Source of the DNA: Acidimicrobiales bacterium AG-410-I20
Lineage (GTDB): Bacteria; Actinomycetota; Acidimicrobiia; Acidimicrobiales; MedAcidi-G1
Reading direction: 5' to 3'
Assembly: GCA_949538625.1 (NCBI GenBank)
Contig: CATISD010000023.1
Location: 1 to 44,799, forward strand
DNA length: 44,799 nucleotides
Made by a program: the position numbers and the translations under genes. Positions 1 to 10,728 of this stretch are shown here, piece by piece (the stretch's first letter is position 1; each line of letters begins with the position of its first letter). The notes under the pieces were generated by a model that worked only from the letters and a program-made list of their open reading frames with translations, did no database searches and was not told the DNA's origin.

Positions 1-69
1 ATTCTGAGCCACCACTACTTCACCGCTTGTAAGAGGATCAAGCCCTGTCATCTCTGCATAAACGTTCAT
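1..69 (-). CDS. 5' end of a CDS running off the left edge, possibly NuoJ of the second complex I set
   Basis: Reverse strand ATG at 69 overlaps the nuoI2 stop (ATGA) and opens [23 protein letters not shown] with no stop to the window edge. The NuoJ call is positional only. Confidence 0.45.
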   Translation of the reverse strand, partial: MNVYAEMTGLDPLTSGEVVVAQN

Positions 70-575
70 CGAGGGACCTTTAATACCTTTGCTTCACTAC
101 CGGCCTCATAGTCTTCAAACTCTGGGACTGTTTCCATCCATTGACTAAGCAAGGTTTTGTCATGAAGAAGGTCAGCAATTTTCAATTCTGAGTATTCATA
201 TTCTGGAGTCCAAAACAATGCTTCAAATGGGCAGACTTCAACACATATTCCACAGAACATGCAAAGGGAGTAGTCAATGTCGAATCGATCAAGGGCATTT
301 TTCTTTCTTGGTTTTCCACCAGGTCGACGTGGAGGTGCTTTATATTTATGACCTTCAATGTAAATACACCAATCTGGACATTCCCTGGCACAGAGCATGC
401 AAGCAGTGCAATTTTCTTCGTGAAGTGCGATTACCCCTCGAGCTCGGGTTGGTGGAGATTCCTTAACATGAGGATATTGAACAGTATGAGCACCTTTCGT
501 AAGTGTCCTTATGAGGGTCTTAAATGTCACCCCTAAACCCTTAATTAGTCCTGGCACTTTGATTTTTTTCAACAT
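66..575 (-). CDS. nuoI: NADH-quinone oxidoreductase subunit I, second set; two 4Fe-4S motifs
   Basis: [12 protein letters not shown] and [12 protein letters not shown] motifs; sits after nuoH2. Confidence 0.93.
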   Translation of the reverse strand: MLKKIKVPGLIKGLGVTFKTLIRTLTKGAHTVQYPHVKESPPTRARGVIALHEENCTACMLCARECPDWCIYIEGHKYKAPPRRPGGKPRKKNALDRFDIDYSLCMFCGICVEVCPFEALFWTPEYEYSELKIADLLHDKTLLSQWMETVPEFEDYEAGSEAKVLKVPR

Positions 576-1606
576 TAAAAGACCACCTTAAGTACACCCG
601 TTATCACGATATTGATCAACGACAATGGAATAAGCACTTTCCATGCCAATTGTTGGAGTTGATCTTCGCGAAATCTTGGATAAGTGAACCGAAACCAGAA
701 AATAAAGAATGCTATTAATAAAGTTTTTCCGAGCAAGATAATAGGTCCAATGATGTTGAACAGGTTGTCTGTTACGTCAAGGCCAGGAACATACCATCCT
801 CCAAGGAAAAGAGTGGCAGCTAAAGCAGAAAAAATAGCGGCCGTAGCAAATTCTCCGATAAAAAACATTAAGAATCGTAATCCTGAGTATTCAGTTAGAT
901 ACCCAGTTACTAACTCAGATTCGGCAACTGGCATGTCAAACGGTGGTTGTGTAAGTTCAGCTTGGACTGCAATCAAGAAGATTAAGAAACCTAAAAATTG
1001 TGTGATTACAAAGGGGTTCCCTATTCCGCCAAAGCCAAAGATTTCTCCGGTGGCTTGAGCAAGAACGATGTCTTGAACATTAAGAGTTCCCGCCTGAATA
1101 ATGACCCCGACTACAGCTAGAACCATTGGAAGTTCATAAGCAATAAGTTGTCCGGTTGCTCTTAGCGCCCCTAAAAGTGAATATTTTGATGATGAAGCCC
1201 ATCCGGCCATAAGAATGCCAATAACCGAGATTGATGAAACGGCAAGACCAAGGAATATGCCGGTGTCTACATCTATGAACCAGAGGTCTGGTCCTGCAGG
1301 AATAACTAAAATAAGAAGAAAGGTGGATATAAGTACAACAAATGGGGCAAGTTTGAAAACAAGACGATCCGCAGCTTTCGGCAGAATGTCTTCTTTTTGA
1401 AGAAACTTGCCTACTTCAGCTAAAAGTTGCAGGGAACCATACGGGCCTGCCTCCATGGGGCCAAGCCTGCTTTGCATGAAACTCATCATTTTGAATAAGA
1501 AAAGATAAACCAACGTTCCAGCTGGGAGAAGTACAGCCATTAACCCGACAACCAGACGAATTGTCGTTTCCTGCCAGTAAGCAAGGTCTGCTAATACCAT
1601 ACTCAT
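575..1606 (-). CDS. nuoH: NADH-quinone oxidoreductase subunit H, second set
   Basis: NuoH-type multi-TM protein with [55 protein letters not shown] and [24 protein letters not shown]. Confidence 0.95.
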   Translation of the reverse strand: MSMVLADLAYWQETTIRLVVGLMAVLLPAGTLVYLFLFKMMSFMQSRLGPMEAGPYGSLQLLAEVGKFLQKEDILPKAADRLVFKLAPFVVLISTFLLILVIPAGPDLWFIDVDTGIFLGLAVSSISVIGILMAGWASSSKYSLLGALRATGQLIAYELPMVLAVVGVIIQAGTLNVQDIVLAQATGEIFGFGGIGNPFVITQFLGFLIFLIAVQAELTQPPFDMPVAESELVTGYLTEYSGLRFLMFFIGEFATAAIFSALAATLFLGGWYVPGLDVTDNLFNIIGPIILLGKTLLIAFFIFWFRFTYPRFREDQLQQLAWKVLIPLSLINIVITGVLKVVF

Positions 1607-2775
1607 CGATCAATATCTCCCAAGATGAAATACAAACTGGCCAAGATGGAGATTACGTCCGGAACATAAACTCCCTTTAGTAGCCATGGAGTAATAGAGA
1701 CGTTGTTAAAGGAAGCAGATCTAATCTTGACACGAAATGGAGTTAAGTCTCCTTTAGAAACAACGTAATAGCCCATTACCCCAAGCGGATTCTCTGTTTC
1801 AACATATGCTTCGCCTGGTGGAACTTTTATGATTCTCGGAACTTTAGCCATAACAGGACCTGCTGGTATTCCGTCAAGTATCTGTTCGATCATCGTGCAC
1901 GATTCACGTACTTCTTGTAAACGTACCCAAAATCGTGCAAAAGAGTCTCCGTCTGGATGCGTCCAAACTTTCCAATCTAATTCATGATGAACAAGACCTA
2001 CTCCACCGTCTCTTCGTATATCCCAATCAACTCCGCTTGAACGGATATTTGCTCCTGATAAACCGTAAGAAAGTCCAACATCTGGAGGTATCACTCCAAT
2101 ATTCCTTGTTCGAGACTGAAAGATCTCATTTCCGACAACAAGCGTTTCGATTTCATCACAGAAATTCCGTATCCGCTTTAAAACTCCCTGTGTTTCTTCA
2201 ATCCATCCTTTTGGCAGATCATCTCTTAGCCCACCTATTCGATCAAAATTAGGATGAAACCTTCCACCAGTTACCGCTTCTATTTGATTAAGAATGAACT
2301 CTCGGTCACGAAATGCGAAAAATACGGGGGTGACAGCTCCAAGTTGAACCCCCATATCACCGAGAAAAAGTACCACATTCGCAATACGCGACATTTCAAA
2401 AAGTGCAGTACGTATCCATTGTGCACGAGGGGGAGCTTCTACTTCCATCAATTGTTCTGCAGCTAAAATAAATGGAACTTCGTTAGCGAAACTTCCTAAC
2501 CAATCAATACGATTTACCAGAGTGGTTACCTGCGGATACGTTCGCACTTCAGATAATTTTTCATAACCACGGTGCATGTACCCCATTAGTGGTTCAGCTG
2601 AAATGACCTGTTCCCCATCAAGTTTTACCACTATCCGTAAAGTTCCATGAGTAGCTGGATGCTGCGGACCGATGTTGAGAGTCATTCCTTCAGTTTCGAT
2701 TTCAAGATTTACTCTGGCGTCAGCAGCTTGTGACGCAATGTAAGCCATTTGTTTGGTATCAGTCACGTCAGTCAT
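1603..2775 (-). CDS. nuoD: NADH-quinone oxidoreductase subunit D, second set
   Basis: NIGPQHPATHGTLR, MGYMHRGYEK and C-terminal [15 protein letters not shown]. Confidence 0.95.
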   Translation of the reverse strand: MTDVTDTKQMAYIASQAADARVNLEIETEGMTLNIGPQHPATHGTLRIVVKLDGEQVISAEPLMGYMHRGYEKLSEVRTYPQVTTLVNRIDWLGSFANEVPFILAAEQLMEVEAPPRAQWIRTALFEMSRIANVVLFLGDMGVQLGAVTPVFFAFRDREFILNQIEAVTGGRFHPNFDRIGGLRDDLPKGWIEETQGVLKRIRNFCDEIETLVVGNEIFQSRTRNIGVIPPDVGLSYGLSGANIRSSGVDWDIRRDGGVGLVHHELDWKVWTHPDGDSFARFWVRLQEVRESCTMIEQILDGIPAGPVMAKVPRIIKVPPGEAYVETENPLGVMGYYVVSKGDLTPFRVKIRSASFNNVSITPWLLKGVYVPDVISILASLYFILGDIDR

Positions 2776-3455
2776 GCCTCCACCTCTTCATCTTCAGATT
2801 CGTCTCCAGGCATATCCTCAACATCAACTATTCCGGGCCATGGTTTAATTCGTCTAGACAATAAAGCGAAATCTTTTCGTAATGGATAGCCCTCAAAATC
2901 TCCGGGAAGATAAAGCTTCACCGGATTTGGATGATTCAGGAAGACGATTCCAAACATCTCGGAAGCTTCTCGTTCATGCCAGTCTGCACCAGGATAAATT
3001 GTCGACCAAGATTCAACAGAAAGATCGCTTTCTTCAAGATCGGCTTTTAATGAAATTCCTAAATGATTTTCTGGGTCATGGACTCGCGCAAGCATCTGAA
3101 ATCTTGTTTCTCCTCCAGTTATTCCCCAAGACATTTCTTCTGTCGCTATTGGTTCAGGTTGATCAACTTGAGCATCTAAATCTCGTCCAAATGGAGAAGG
3201 CATCCAATCAATTGCAGAAAGAAAATTAAAATATTTCATGTTGCAGTGATGTAGAAGGATTCTGGCAGTATCAAGCCAAGCCTCTTTTGTTACACGTGCC
3301 CAAACATCAACTCCTGGAACAATTTCTTTAGCAATAAGTGCATCACCGAGTTCTTTTTCTATCTCGGCCACTAGCCCCTCTCGAGCATCATCACTTTGAG
3401 GAGCTTCAATTTCTTCTTCTGGTTCTGTATTTTCAGGAGACGACAATTGGATCAC
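2772..3455 (-). CDS. nuoC: NADH-quinone oxidoreductase subunit C, second set
   Basis: [43 protein letters not shown]; overlaps nuoD2 by 4 nt. Confidence 0.93.
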   Translation of the reverse strand: MIQLSSPENTEPEEEIEAPQSDDAREGLVAEIEKELGDALIAKEIVPGVDVWARVTKEAWLDTARILLHHCNMKYFNFLSAIDWMPSPFGRDLDAQVDQPEPIATEEMSWGITGGETRFQMLARVHDPENHLGISLKADLEESDLSVESWSTIYPGADWHEREASEMFGIVFLNHPNPVKLYLPGDFEGYPLRKDFALLSRRIKPWPGIVDVEDMPGDESEDEEVEA

Positions 3456-3933
3456 CGTTCCATCGTTCTGTCATATCTTCTGATGCGATACGTTCTTGAA
3501 GTAATACAACTCCCTCTAATAAAGCTTCTGGTCTAGGTGGGCAGCCCGGCACATAAACATCTACTGGAATAATTTGATCAACACCTTTAGTCACGGAGTA
3601 ACTATCCCAATAAGGACCGCCACTATTTGAACATGAACCCATAGATATCACATACTTTGGTTCAGGCATCTGTTCATAAAGCCTTCTTACCACTGGCGCC
3701 ATTTTGTCAGTGACAGTGCCAGCGATAACAACCATGTCGGCTTGACGCGGGCTGGCGGGGAATGGAATAACCCCAAGACGCATTACGTCATATCGTGGAG
3801 AGGCAAAAGCTGCTCCCATTTCAATTGCGCAGCAAGCTAACCCCCATTGATATACCCAAAGAGAATATTTTCGGCTGACATTCAATAGTGACGTCAGTGG
3901 CTTAGGTAACTTGCCATTTTCTACTAGACCCAT
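3433..3933 (-). CDS. nuoB: NADH-quinone oxidoreductase subunit B, second set; start moved inward from ORF start 4044
   Basis: [20 protein letters not shown] and [16 protein letters not shown]. The N-terminal 37 aa of the listed ORF overlap nuoA2 out of frame; MGLVENGK at 3933 is the likely start. Confidence 0.93.
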   Translation of the reverse strand: MGLVENGKLPKPLTSLLNVSRKYSLWVYQWGLACCAIEMGAAFASPRYDVMRLGVIPFPASPRQADMVVIAGTVTDKMAPVVRRLYEQMPEPKYVISMGSCSNSGGPYWDSYSVTKGVDQIIPVDVYVPGCPPRPEALLEGVVLLQERIASEDMTERWNGDPIVVS

Positions 3934-4289
3934 CGAAGAAGACCTTTCCGCCAAGCGTAAAACAAGCCAAGTGCAAGGATGAAAATGAAGATAGCCATTT
4001 CCACTAACCCGAACACACCATAGGTTTCGAGTCTTGCGGCCCAAGGGAAAATGAAAACAGCTTCAACATCAAACAAAACAAACATAAGAGCAAAAACGTA
4101 ATAACGGATGTTTGATTGGCTCCACATATCTCCTTGTGGATCCACACCACTTTCATAATTAATGGTTTTTTCAGGGGTGTCTCGGCGAGGTCTAACAAGA
4201 CTAGCTAAACCTAAAAAAGTGCCTACGACGACAACTGCTAAACCACCAAAAAGTACTAGGGTCAACCAACTACGAAGGAACTCTGACAC
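3924..4289 (-). CDS. nuoA: NADH-quinone oxidoreductase subunit A, second set; GTG start
   Basis: [40 protein letters not shown]. Confidence 0.93.
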   Translation of the reverse strand: MSEFLRSWLTLVLFGGLAVVVVGTFLGLASLVRPRRDTPEKTINYESGVDPQGDMWSQSNIRYYVFALMFVLFDVEAVFIFPWAARLETYGVFGLVEMAIFIFILALGLFYAWRKGLLRWV

Positions 4290-4293
4290 GGAA

Positions 4294-4410
4294 TTAGAAC
4301 CTAACTATTTCAAGGGGTAAAGAACAACACCAATAGGAAATATTTGGCATTAAATCAAGATTATCTGACGAAATACTAGGCATTGGGGAAATCAGAAGAG
4401 ATTCAGACAT
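4294..4410 (-). CDS. Candidate 38-aa micro-ORF filling the nuoN-nuoA2 junction
   Basis: Read by hand: MSESLLISPMPSISSDNLDLMPNISYWCCSLPLEIVRF. ATG immediately follows the nuoN TAA, GGGAGG lies just upstream, and the stop is 4 nt before the nuoA2 GTG. Coding status unproven. Confidence 0.35.
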   Translation of the reverse strand: MSESLLISPMPSISSDNLDLMPNISYWCCSLPLEIVRF

Positions 4411-5898
4411 TTATCCTCCCACCAAAATCGGTATTGCTTTATTTGCAAGATCAACCAAGAACGATGGGAACACTCCTATCACCATAGTTAATGCTGCTGA
4501 TACAGCTATTACTAAGCGTGCTCCAAGGTCCACGGATACAGAGCCTTCTTGAGAAGGTTCTGAAAGATACATGCTCACAATGATGCGCAAATAAACAAAA
4601 GCGGCAATTGCGGTAGCTAACATTGCGACAATTGCTGGTACCCATGATCGGGCTTCAACCGAGGCAGCAATAACACCGAACTTCGCTATAAATCCAGATG
4701 TGAATGGGACGCCTGCTTGTGCAAGTAGAAGAACGGTGAATGCTCCGGCTAGTACAGGTTTACGAGTTCCAAGCCCCTTATACGTTTCAAGAGTATGTTC
4801 GTTATCCCCTTCATTACCTAGAACAGAAATAACTGCAAAACTTCCGACTGCAAGAAAAGCATAAATCGCCAGATAGGTAAACGTCGCTGTCGTGCCACGT
4901 TCAGTCGCTGCTTCCACACCTATTAGCAGAAATCCGGCATGAGTTATAGACGAATAAGCCAGCATGCGTTTCACATCTTTTTGTACAACTGCACCAATAG
5001 ATCCAGCTAATACAGATGCAACAGCTAGGGCTGCTAATGCCGGACGCCAATCAGCTGAATAAGAACTAAATGTAGACACGAATACTCTTAATAAAGCAGC
5101 AAAACCGGCTGCTTTTACTCCGGCGGCCATCCACCCGACAACGGGACTTGGTGCGCCTTGATAAACATCTGGGGTCCAAGCATGAAATGGAACTGCAGCA
5201 ACTTTAAAACCAAGACCGGCTAGCAGCATTGCAAATCCTGCTAAAAGTAGTCCATCTTCGAAAAGAATATTTATGGAAAGCCATTCATTGATCTCGACAA
5301 GGTTTGTAGATCCAGTCGCTCCATAAATTAAAGCAATTCCATAAAGTAGGAATGCAGACGCGAATGCACCAAGTATGAAATATTTAAGTGCGGCTTCTTG
5401 AGATTCAATTCTCCTCAAGTGGTATGCCGCTAATACGTAAGTAGCTAGTGAGAGTATCTCAATTCCAAGAAATAGAACTATAAGTCCATTAGCAGAGGCC
5501 ATTACTATTCCCCCCGCTGCAGCAAGGAGAAGGAGAACGTACAGTTCTATTTCCGGCAAATCTTCTCTTTGAAGATATGAATGTGAAAGTAGCGTTGTTG
5601 CGATAACTACTAAAACCAAAATTCCTGTAATAAACAATGAACTATGGTCTATGCCGACGGCGTCAGAAAGGAACGTTCTCGGTCCTTCTTCGGAAATTCG
5701 GTTCCAAATTGGGAACAAAGAAATGAAGGCGCCTATTGAAATGCAAATTACCCAAGCTGCAGAAAACCATCTTGGGAGATTAGTTCTAAGTGAAGAAAGG
5801 GTTAAGAGAAGTAATCCGCCTCCACTAAGAAAAAGGAGGGGGGTTAACGCCCACCACAGTACTTGTGGACCAGGAATAGTCTGCAACTCAGCAAACAT
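4411..5898 (-). CDS. nuoN: NADH-quinone oxidoreductase subunit N
   Basis: Multi-TM antiporter-like: KVAAVPFHAWTPDVYQGAPSPVVGWMAAGVKAAGFAALLR and KRMLAYSSITHAGFLLIG. Confidence 0.95.
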   Translation of the reverse strand: MFAELQTIPGPQVLWWALTPLLFLSGGGLLLLTLSSLRTNLPRWFSAAWVICISIGAFISLFPIWNRISEEGPRTFLSDAVGIDHSSLFITGILVLVVIATTLLSHSYLQREDLPEIELYVLLLLAAAGGIVMASANGLIVLFLGIEILSLATYVLAAYHLRRIESQEAALKYFILGAFASAFLLYGIALIYGATGSTNLVEINEWLSINILFEDGLLLAGFAMLLAGLGFKVAAVPFHAWTPDVYQGAPSPVVGWMAAGVKAAGFAALLRVFVSTFSSYSADWRPALAALAVASVLAGSIGAVVQKDVKRMLAYSSITHAGFLLIGVEAATERGTTATFTYLAIYAFLAVGSFAVISVLGNEGDNEHTLETYKGLGTRKPVLAGAFTVLLLAQAGVPFTSGFIAKFGVIAASVEARSWVPAIVAMLATAIAAFVYLRIIVSMYLSEPSQEGSVSVDLGARLVIAVSAALTMVIGVFPSFLVDLANKAIPILVGG

Positions 5899-7502
5899 TA
5901 TTCGTGCTCTCCATGGTCTGAAGAATCATCCACTTGAATAGATGACCCCTTTTGTGTGATTGGTTCATGAAACCCTTCAACATGGACTTCAATATGTTCA
6001 ATAAGAGCATCTACTGCAGGTTCCATGCGTTCAATAACTGGACGCGGGTAGACACCCATGAAAATTATCAGGCCAACTAGTGGCCCAAGAATTAGTTTTT
6101 CTTTAAGAGACAAGTCTGGAATTTCTTCTTTAGTTTCGTCTTTAGTTTTGCCGTGGAATACGCGTTGGTAAGCCCAAAGGAGATATAGCGCTGCTAGAAC
6201 AACTCCGACTGTCGCAACTACAGCCCACCAACGATGGGCGTTGAAGACACCAAGGAGAATGAGGAATTCTCCAACAAACCCGTTAAGTCCTGGCAATCCG
6301 ATAGAAGACAACATCACCAAAGTAAAGATCCCAGCCATCACTGGTGCTGATTTTTGAAGACCTCCGAGGTCTTGTATCTGTCGAGTATGCGTTCGTTCAT
6401 AAATCATTCCGACAAGCAAGAAAAGAGCGCTTGTTGATATTCCATGATTAACCATTTGGAGAATCCCTCCTTCAATACCTTCTGTATTGAGGGCAAAGGT
6501 TCCTAAAACGATAAAACCTAAGTGTGCTACTGATGAATATGCCACGAGACGCTTGAGATCTTTCTGCATTGTTGCAACAACTGCGCCATAAAGAATCCCT
6601 ACTACTCCCAGAGTTAGAAATACTGGAGCGAAGTAATGTGATGCTTCTGGGAATAGATATAGCCCAAATCTTAAAAATCCATAAGTTCCTAGTTTGAGTA
6701 AAACGCCAGCAAGAATAACGGATCCGGCTGTTGGGGCTTCAGTATGAGCATCTGGTAGCCACGTATGTAGAGGGAAGATTGGAACCTTGACTGCGAATGC
6801 AAGAGCAAAAGATAAAAACACCCACCGGGCCGTAGTTGTTGCCAGACTTTGTGATTCAGCAATTTCTACAAGGTCGAATGTAACTGCATTACCTGTTGCA
6901 TCTGCATGTAAAAATGCTAAGGCAAGAATTCCTACCAGCATTAAAGCTGACCCAGCCATGGTGTAAAGGAAAAATTTCGTTGCGGCATACGTTCGATTGC
7001 CGTGCCCCCAACGACCTATAAGAAAATACATTGGTACTAGTACGGCTTCGAAACATAAGAAGAACATGACTAGGTCCAAACTGATAAATACTCCCATTAC
7101 TCCGGCTTCTAGAATTAACAGCCATCCGTACCATGCTCGTCCACTATGTTCCGGGTCAGTGGCGAGAAGGGCAAGGGGAAATAGAACACCCGTAAGGACA
7201 ACTAGGAATAAAGAAATTCCATCAAGACCAAAAGACCAAGAGATTCCAAGATCTGATAACCATTCATGGTGGCTCGTGAATTGAAATGCTTGAGATTGGT
7301 GACTTGAATCAAATGCAGTTAAAAGCCAAATCGAAATAGCTCCAGTTGTTATGGAAGTAATAACGGCTATTAATTTCAATAGTTCTGGTCTTTGACGTGA
7401 AGTAATTGCTATTAGGAACGCCCCAATAATTGGAATGATTATTAATGAAGGAAGCACAGGAAAACTACTTGATGTTGCTAACGCGAAAGATGTGGTATTC
7501 AT
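5898..7502 (-). CDS. nuoM: NADH-quinone oxidoreductase subunit M
   Basis: VKVPIFPLHTWLPDAHTEAPTAGSVILAGVLLKLGTYGFLRF and KRLVAYSSVAHLGFIVLG. Confidence 0.96.
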   Translation of the reverse strand: MNTTSFALATSSSFPVLPSLIIIPIIGAFLIAITSRQRPELLKLIAVITSITTGAISIWLLTAFDSSHQSQAFQFTSHHEWLSDLGISWSFGLDGISLFLVVLTGVLFPLALLATDPEHSGRAWYGWLLILEAGVMGVFISLDLVMFFLCFEAVLVPMYFLIGRWGHGNRTYAATKFFLYTMAGSALMLVGILALAFLHADATGNAVTFDLVEIAESQSLATTTARWVFLSFALAFAVKVPIFPLHTWLPDAHTEAPTAGSVILAGVLLKLGTYGFLRFGLYLFPEASHYFAPVFLTLGVVGILYGAVVATMQKDLKRLVAYSSVAHLGFIVLGTFALNTEGIEGGILQMVNHGISTSALFLLVGMIYERTHTRQIQDLGGLQKSAPVMAGIFTLVMLSSIGLPGLNGFVGEFLILLGVFNAHRWWAVVATVGVVLAALYLLWAYQRVFHGKTKDETKEEIPDLSLKEKLILGPLVGLIIFMGVYPRPVIERMEPAVDALIEHIEVHVEGFHEPITQKGSSIQVDDSSDHGEHE

Positions 7503-9835
7503 AAGATGTTAGACCTCACCAAGAACCAACAAAGCAAAGCAACTACTCCCACTCCAATCAGAGCAGCGTAAGTTCGTATTAACCCGTTCTGTATTTTCTG
7601 TAAACCCTTCGACTTCCATTGAATAAGGCGAGCCACTCCATTAATTGTTCCGTCTACTACTTGACTGTCAAATGAAGAAACTGCTTGGAATCCTCGAGTT
7701 CCGGGACCCCCCATGAAATTTGATACTTGTCGATCTATAGTCCATGCTTCAGCGAGAAAGGGTTTTTCAAAGACTTGAGGGCGAATACGTTTCTTCTGAT
7801 AGACGAACACCGCAAATAAAATACCGAAGAGTCCACTAACTACAGCTATTACAGCTAATAGCCACATTGTCCCTCCGCTAATTGTCAAATGAACTTCGTT
7901 ACTAAATAAAGTTGGTTCCAACCAATGCTCAAGCCGCTTAAGGGTGCTTGAGAAAGGAAGCTGAATAAGACCCGCAACTATTGCAAGTCCGGCAAGTACA
8001 ACTAAAGGAAGCGTCATAGTCCATGGGGACTCATGTGGGTGATGTTCAACTCGTTTTTCAACTTCAGCTGGTAAATACTCTTTAACTTTGTTTACATCTG
8101 GAATGCCATCAAAAATAGAACCCAGTATCTGAGACTCTTCTTGAGCTTCGCTTTTTATTTCTTCAATTTCACTTTTGGCTGCTTCATAGTTTTCTTCTGC
8201 AAGTTGTAAAGCGTTTTGAAGTTCAAGAAGTTTATTCTCAGCGTTGACTACCTGGTCCTCTGCTTTAATTACAGCTTCTGCCAAAGCTTCAGAGTCTGAT
8301 TCAGTGTCACCATTTGGATCTACTTCTGTTGCGGCTTGTTGAGTTTCAGTTAAATGTGTTTTTGCTGTTGTGATTTCAATTTGAGTTTCTTCTATTTCTT
8401 TTTGGATTCTTTCAATTTCAGTAGCGATGCCTTCAGCTACTTCAACAGTTTGTTCTATACGTGTTTCCCATGCTGTTGTTATTTCTTCAGGTCGAGCATC
8501 GGCGAACCTATACCGTCCAAAGAAAGTAAGAATCACTTGTCTTGTCATATAAAAAGCTGTCAGAACCGCGGTTACTAAACCAACCGCCCATAAAGCTGGT
8601 GATTCATTCCAAGCAAAAGCTAAAATTTCGTCCTTTGACCAGAAGCCGGAAAATGGTGGCACCCCTGCAATAGCTAGCCACCCAATAATGAAAGTGATGC
8701 TGGTAATTGGCATTAGCCGGCGTAAACCTCCATAATGCCGCATGTCTTGATCCCCATTCATTCCATGTATTACGGATCCTGATCCTAAAAACAAAAGTGC
8801 TTTAAAGAATGCATGGGTTACCATGTGAAAAATTGCAGCAACATACGCGCCAGTTCCTACTGCTAAAAACATGTAACCAAGTTGGCTGACTGTTGAGTAA
8901 GCCAGAACTTTTTTGATGTCGTTTTGCGCCACGGCAACAGTGGCTGCAAACAGAGCAGTTCCTACACCAACCCATGAGATCATCGTAGGAACCCATGAAG
9001 CCGCATCTGCGAGTATTGGGTTTACTCGGGTTAAGAGATAGATCCCTGAAGTAACCATGGTTGCTGCATGGATTAATGCTGAAACTGGAGTTGGTCCGGC
9101 CATAGCATCTGGTAGCCACAGATATAAAGGAAATTGAGCAGATTTCCCAATCGCTCCAATAAATAGCATGACGGCTATTAATGTTGCTGTCGATTCAAGA
9201 ACCTGATTCGCTGCAGTTGTGTCAAGAATTTCAACATAATTTATAGAACCAAAGGTGAAGAAAGTTAAGAAAATCGCAATCATGAATCCCCAGTCACCAA
9301 TGCGATTTGTTATGAATGCTTTTTTCCCTGCCGAAGCATTTTTTTCATCTGTAAACCAGAAAGAAATGAGCAAATAAGAGCAAGCCCCAACGCCTTCCCA
9401 TCCTAAAAATGTGAGTAGTAAATTGTCTCCAAGCACGAGCATCAACATCGAGAAAGTAAAGAGATTTAAATAAGCAAAAAAGCGGCTGAAATCAGAATCT
9501 CCATGCATATATCCAATGGAATAAAGATGTATTAGCGCCCCGACTCCAGTTATGAAGAGGCACATTGTGAGAGATAAGGGGTCAATAAGAAAGCCTATGT
9601 CTACAGAAAAATCTCCAGCTGGAATCCATGTAAACAAAGTTGAAGTGAAGCGGCGATGATGCTCATCGTGAGATAAGACATCAAGATAGACGCAAAATGT
9701 TAAGACAAAAGAAGCTAAAACTGCTGAAGTGGCAATCCATCCTGACTTCGGTTCTCCGATACGGCGCCCCGATAGCAACAAAGTCAACGAACCGAGCAGA
9801 GGAAGTATGGGAATTAACCAAGCTAAATCAGACAT
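7499..9835 (-). CDS. nuoL: NADH-quinone oxidoreductase subunit L with a large charged insertion
   Basis: FLGWEGVGACSYLLISFW, SAQFPLYLWLPDAMAGPTPVSALIHAATMVTSGIYLL and HPHESPWTMTLPL. About 147 aa of extra sequence lie before HPHESP. Confidence 0.96.
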   Translation of the reverse strand: MSDLAWLIPILPLLGSLTLLLSGRRIGEPKSGWIATSAVLASFVLTFCVYLDVLSHDEHHRRFTSTLFTWIPAGDFSVDIGFLIDPLSLTMCLFITGVGALIHLYSIGYMHGDSDFSRFFAYLNLFTFSMLMLVLGDNLLLTFLGWEGVGACSYLLISFWFTDEKNASAGKKAFITNRIGDWGFMIAIFLTFFTFGSINYVEILDTTAANQVLESTATLIAVMLFIGAIGKSAQFPLYLWLPDAMAGPTPVSALIHAATMVTSGIYLLTRVNPILADAASWVPTMISWVGVGTALFAATVAVAQNDIKKVLAYSTVSQLGYMFLAVGTGAYVAAIFHMVTHAFFKALLFLGSGSVIHGMNGDQDMRHYGGLRRLMPITSITFIIGWLAIAGVPPFSGFWSKDEILAFAWNESPALWAVGLVTAVLTAFYMTRQVILTFFGRYRFADARPEEITTAWETRIEQTVEVAEGIATEIERIQKEIEETQIEITTAKTHLTETQQAATEVDPNGDTESDSEALAEAVIKAEDQVVNAENKLLELQNALQLAEENYEAAKSEIEEIKSEAQEESQILGSIFDGIPDVNKVKEYLPAEVEKRVEHHPHESPWTMTLPLVVLAGLAIVAGLIQLPFSSTLKRLEHWLEPTLFSNEVHLTISGGTMWLLAVIAVVSGLFGILFAVFVYQKKRIRPQVFEKPFLAEAWTIDRQVSNFMGGPGTRGFQAVSSFDSQVVDGTINGVARLIQWKSKGLQKIQNGLIRTYAALIGVGVVALLCWFLVRSNIL

Positions 9836-9838
9836 CCA

Positions 9839-10144
9839 TTAACCCCTCAGTGTTGAAAAATCATCAATAGCTGTAGTTGGATGCCTACGAGCTATAGCCA
9901 CAATAATGGCTAACCCAATCACTACTTCAGCAGCAGCTACGACAAGGGCGAAGAAAACTGCCATCTGGCCACTTAAGCCTCCAAGAACTGATCCGAAAGC
10001 AACAAACGTGAGTGTGACTGCATTGAGCATTAACTCAACGCACATAAATAGAACAAGTGGGTTTCGTCTTATTAGGACACCAACTGTTCCAGTCGTAAAG
10101 AGTGCTGCTGCTAAAACGAGATACCAAGTTGTGGTGACTTCCAT
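9839..10144 (-). CDS. nuoK: NADH-quinone oxidoreductase subunit K
   Basis: 101 aa, three TMs, [21 protein letters not shown] and [18 protein letters not shown]. Confidence 0.95.
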   Translation of the reverse strand: MEVTTTWYLVLAAALFTTGTVGVLIRRNPLVLFMCVELMLNAVTLTFVAFGSVLGGLSGQMAVFFALVVAAAEVVIGLAIIVAIARRHPTTAIDDFSTLRG

Positions 10145-10728
10145 TACTCCACATCCTTAGTTTCTTTGACTTCTATCTCTTCTTCGCTAACCAATTCAAC
10201 AATTGGTAGAGGTTGAAGAGGCCCTTTTATTCGTCGCGCTAACGACACTGCTCCAACAACAGCTACTGTAAGCAAAAGGGCAGTAAGTTCAACTGCAAAT
10301 AAGTGATCTGTAAATAACGTTTCGCCAAGGTTTTTGGTATTCGTCATTGGTTCTGGTTTCGGCGATAAGCCTCCAGTGGGTCCATTGACTGAAATCAAAA
10401 GAGTTGTGAGCACTAAACCAAGAATTGATGTTCCAATAATTATCGTCAATGGTCGTTGACCGGAAATCGGTTCAATTCCAAGATCTTCTGCTTTATCAAC
10501 ACCGAGGAGCATGATGACGAAGAGAAAGAGGATGACGATAGCTCCTGCATATACAACAACTTGAACTGCCGCTAAGAAAGTTGCGTCCAGCATTATGAAA
10601 AGAACAGCTATCCCAAACAACGTCTCTACAAGAAAGAGAGCGGCATGAACTGGATTTCGAGCGATTAAAACGCCAAGGGCTCCTGAAAGCACTATGACGC
10701 TACAGATAATGAAAACTGTGACTTCCAT
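10144..10728 (-). CDS. nuoJ: NADH-quinone oxidoreductase subunit J
   Basis: [56 protein letters not shown]. Confidence 0.95.
   Translation of the reverse strand: MEVTVFIICSVIVLSGALGVLIARNPVHAALFLVETLFGIAVLFIMLDATFLAAVQVVVYAGAIVILFLFVIMLLGVDKAEDLGIEPISGQRPLTIIIGTSILGLVLTTLLISVNGPTGGLSPKPEPMTNTKNLGETLFTDHLFAVELTALLLTVAVVGAVSLARRIKGPLQPLPIVELVSEEEIEVKETKDVE

Noticed and set aside
684-1058. Long plus-strand ORF inside nuoH2
   Set aside because: Antisense to a confident nuoH; composition K/P/N/S-rich with no domain character, typical of shadow ORFs.
8354-8578. Cys/Phe-rich plus-strand ORF MCFCCCDFNLSFFYFFLDSF
   Set aside because: Exact antisense of the Glu/Lys-rich NuoL insertion; composition is explained by complementing GAA/AAA codons.
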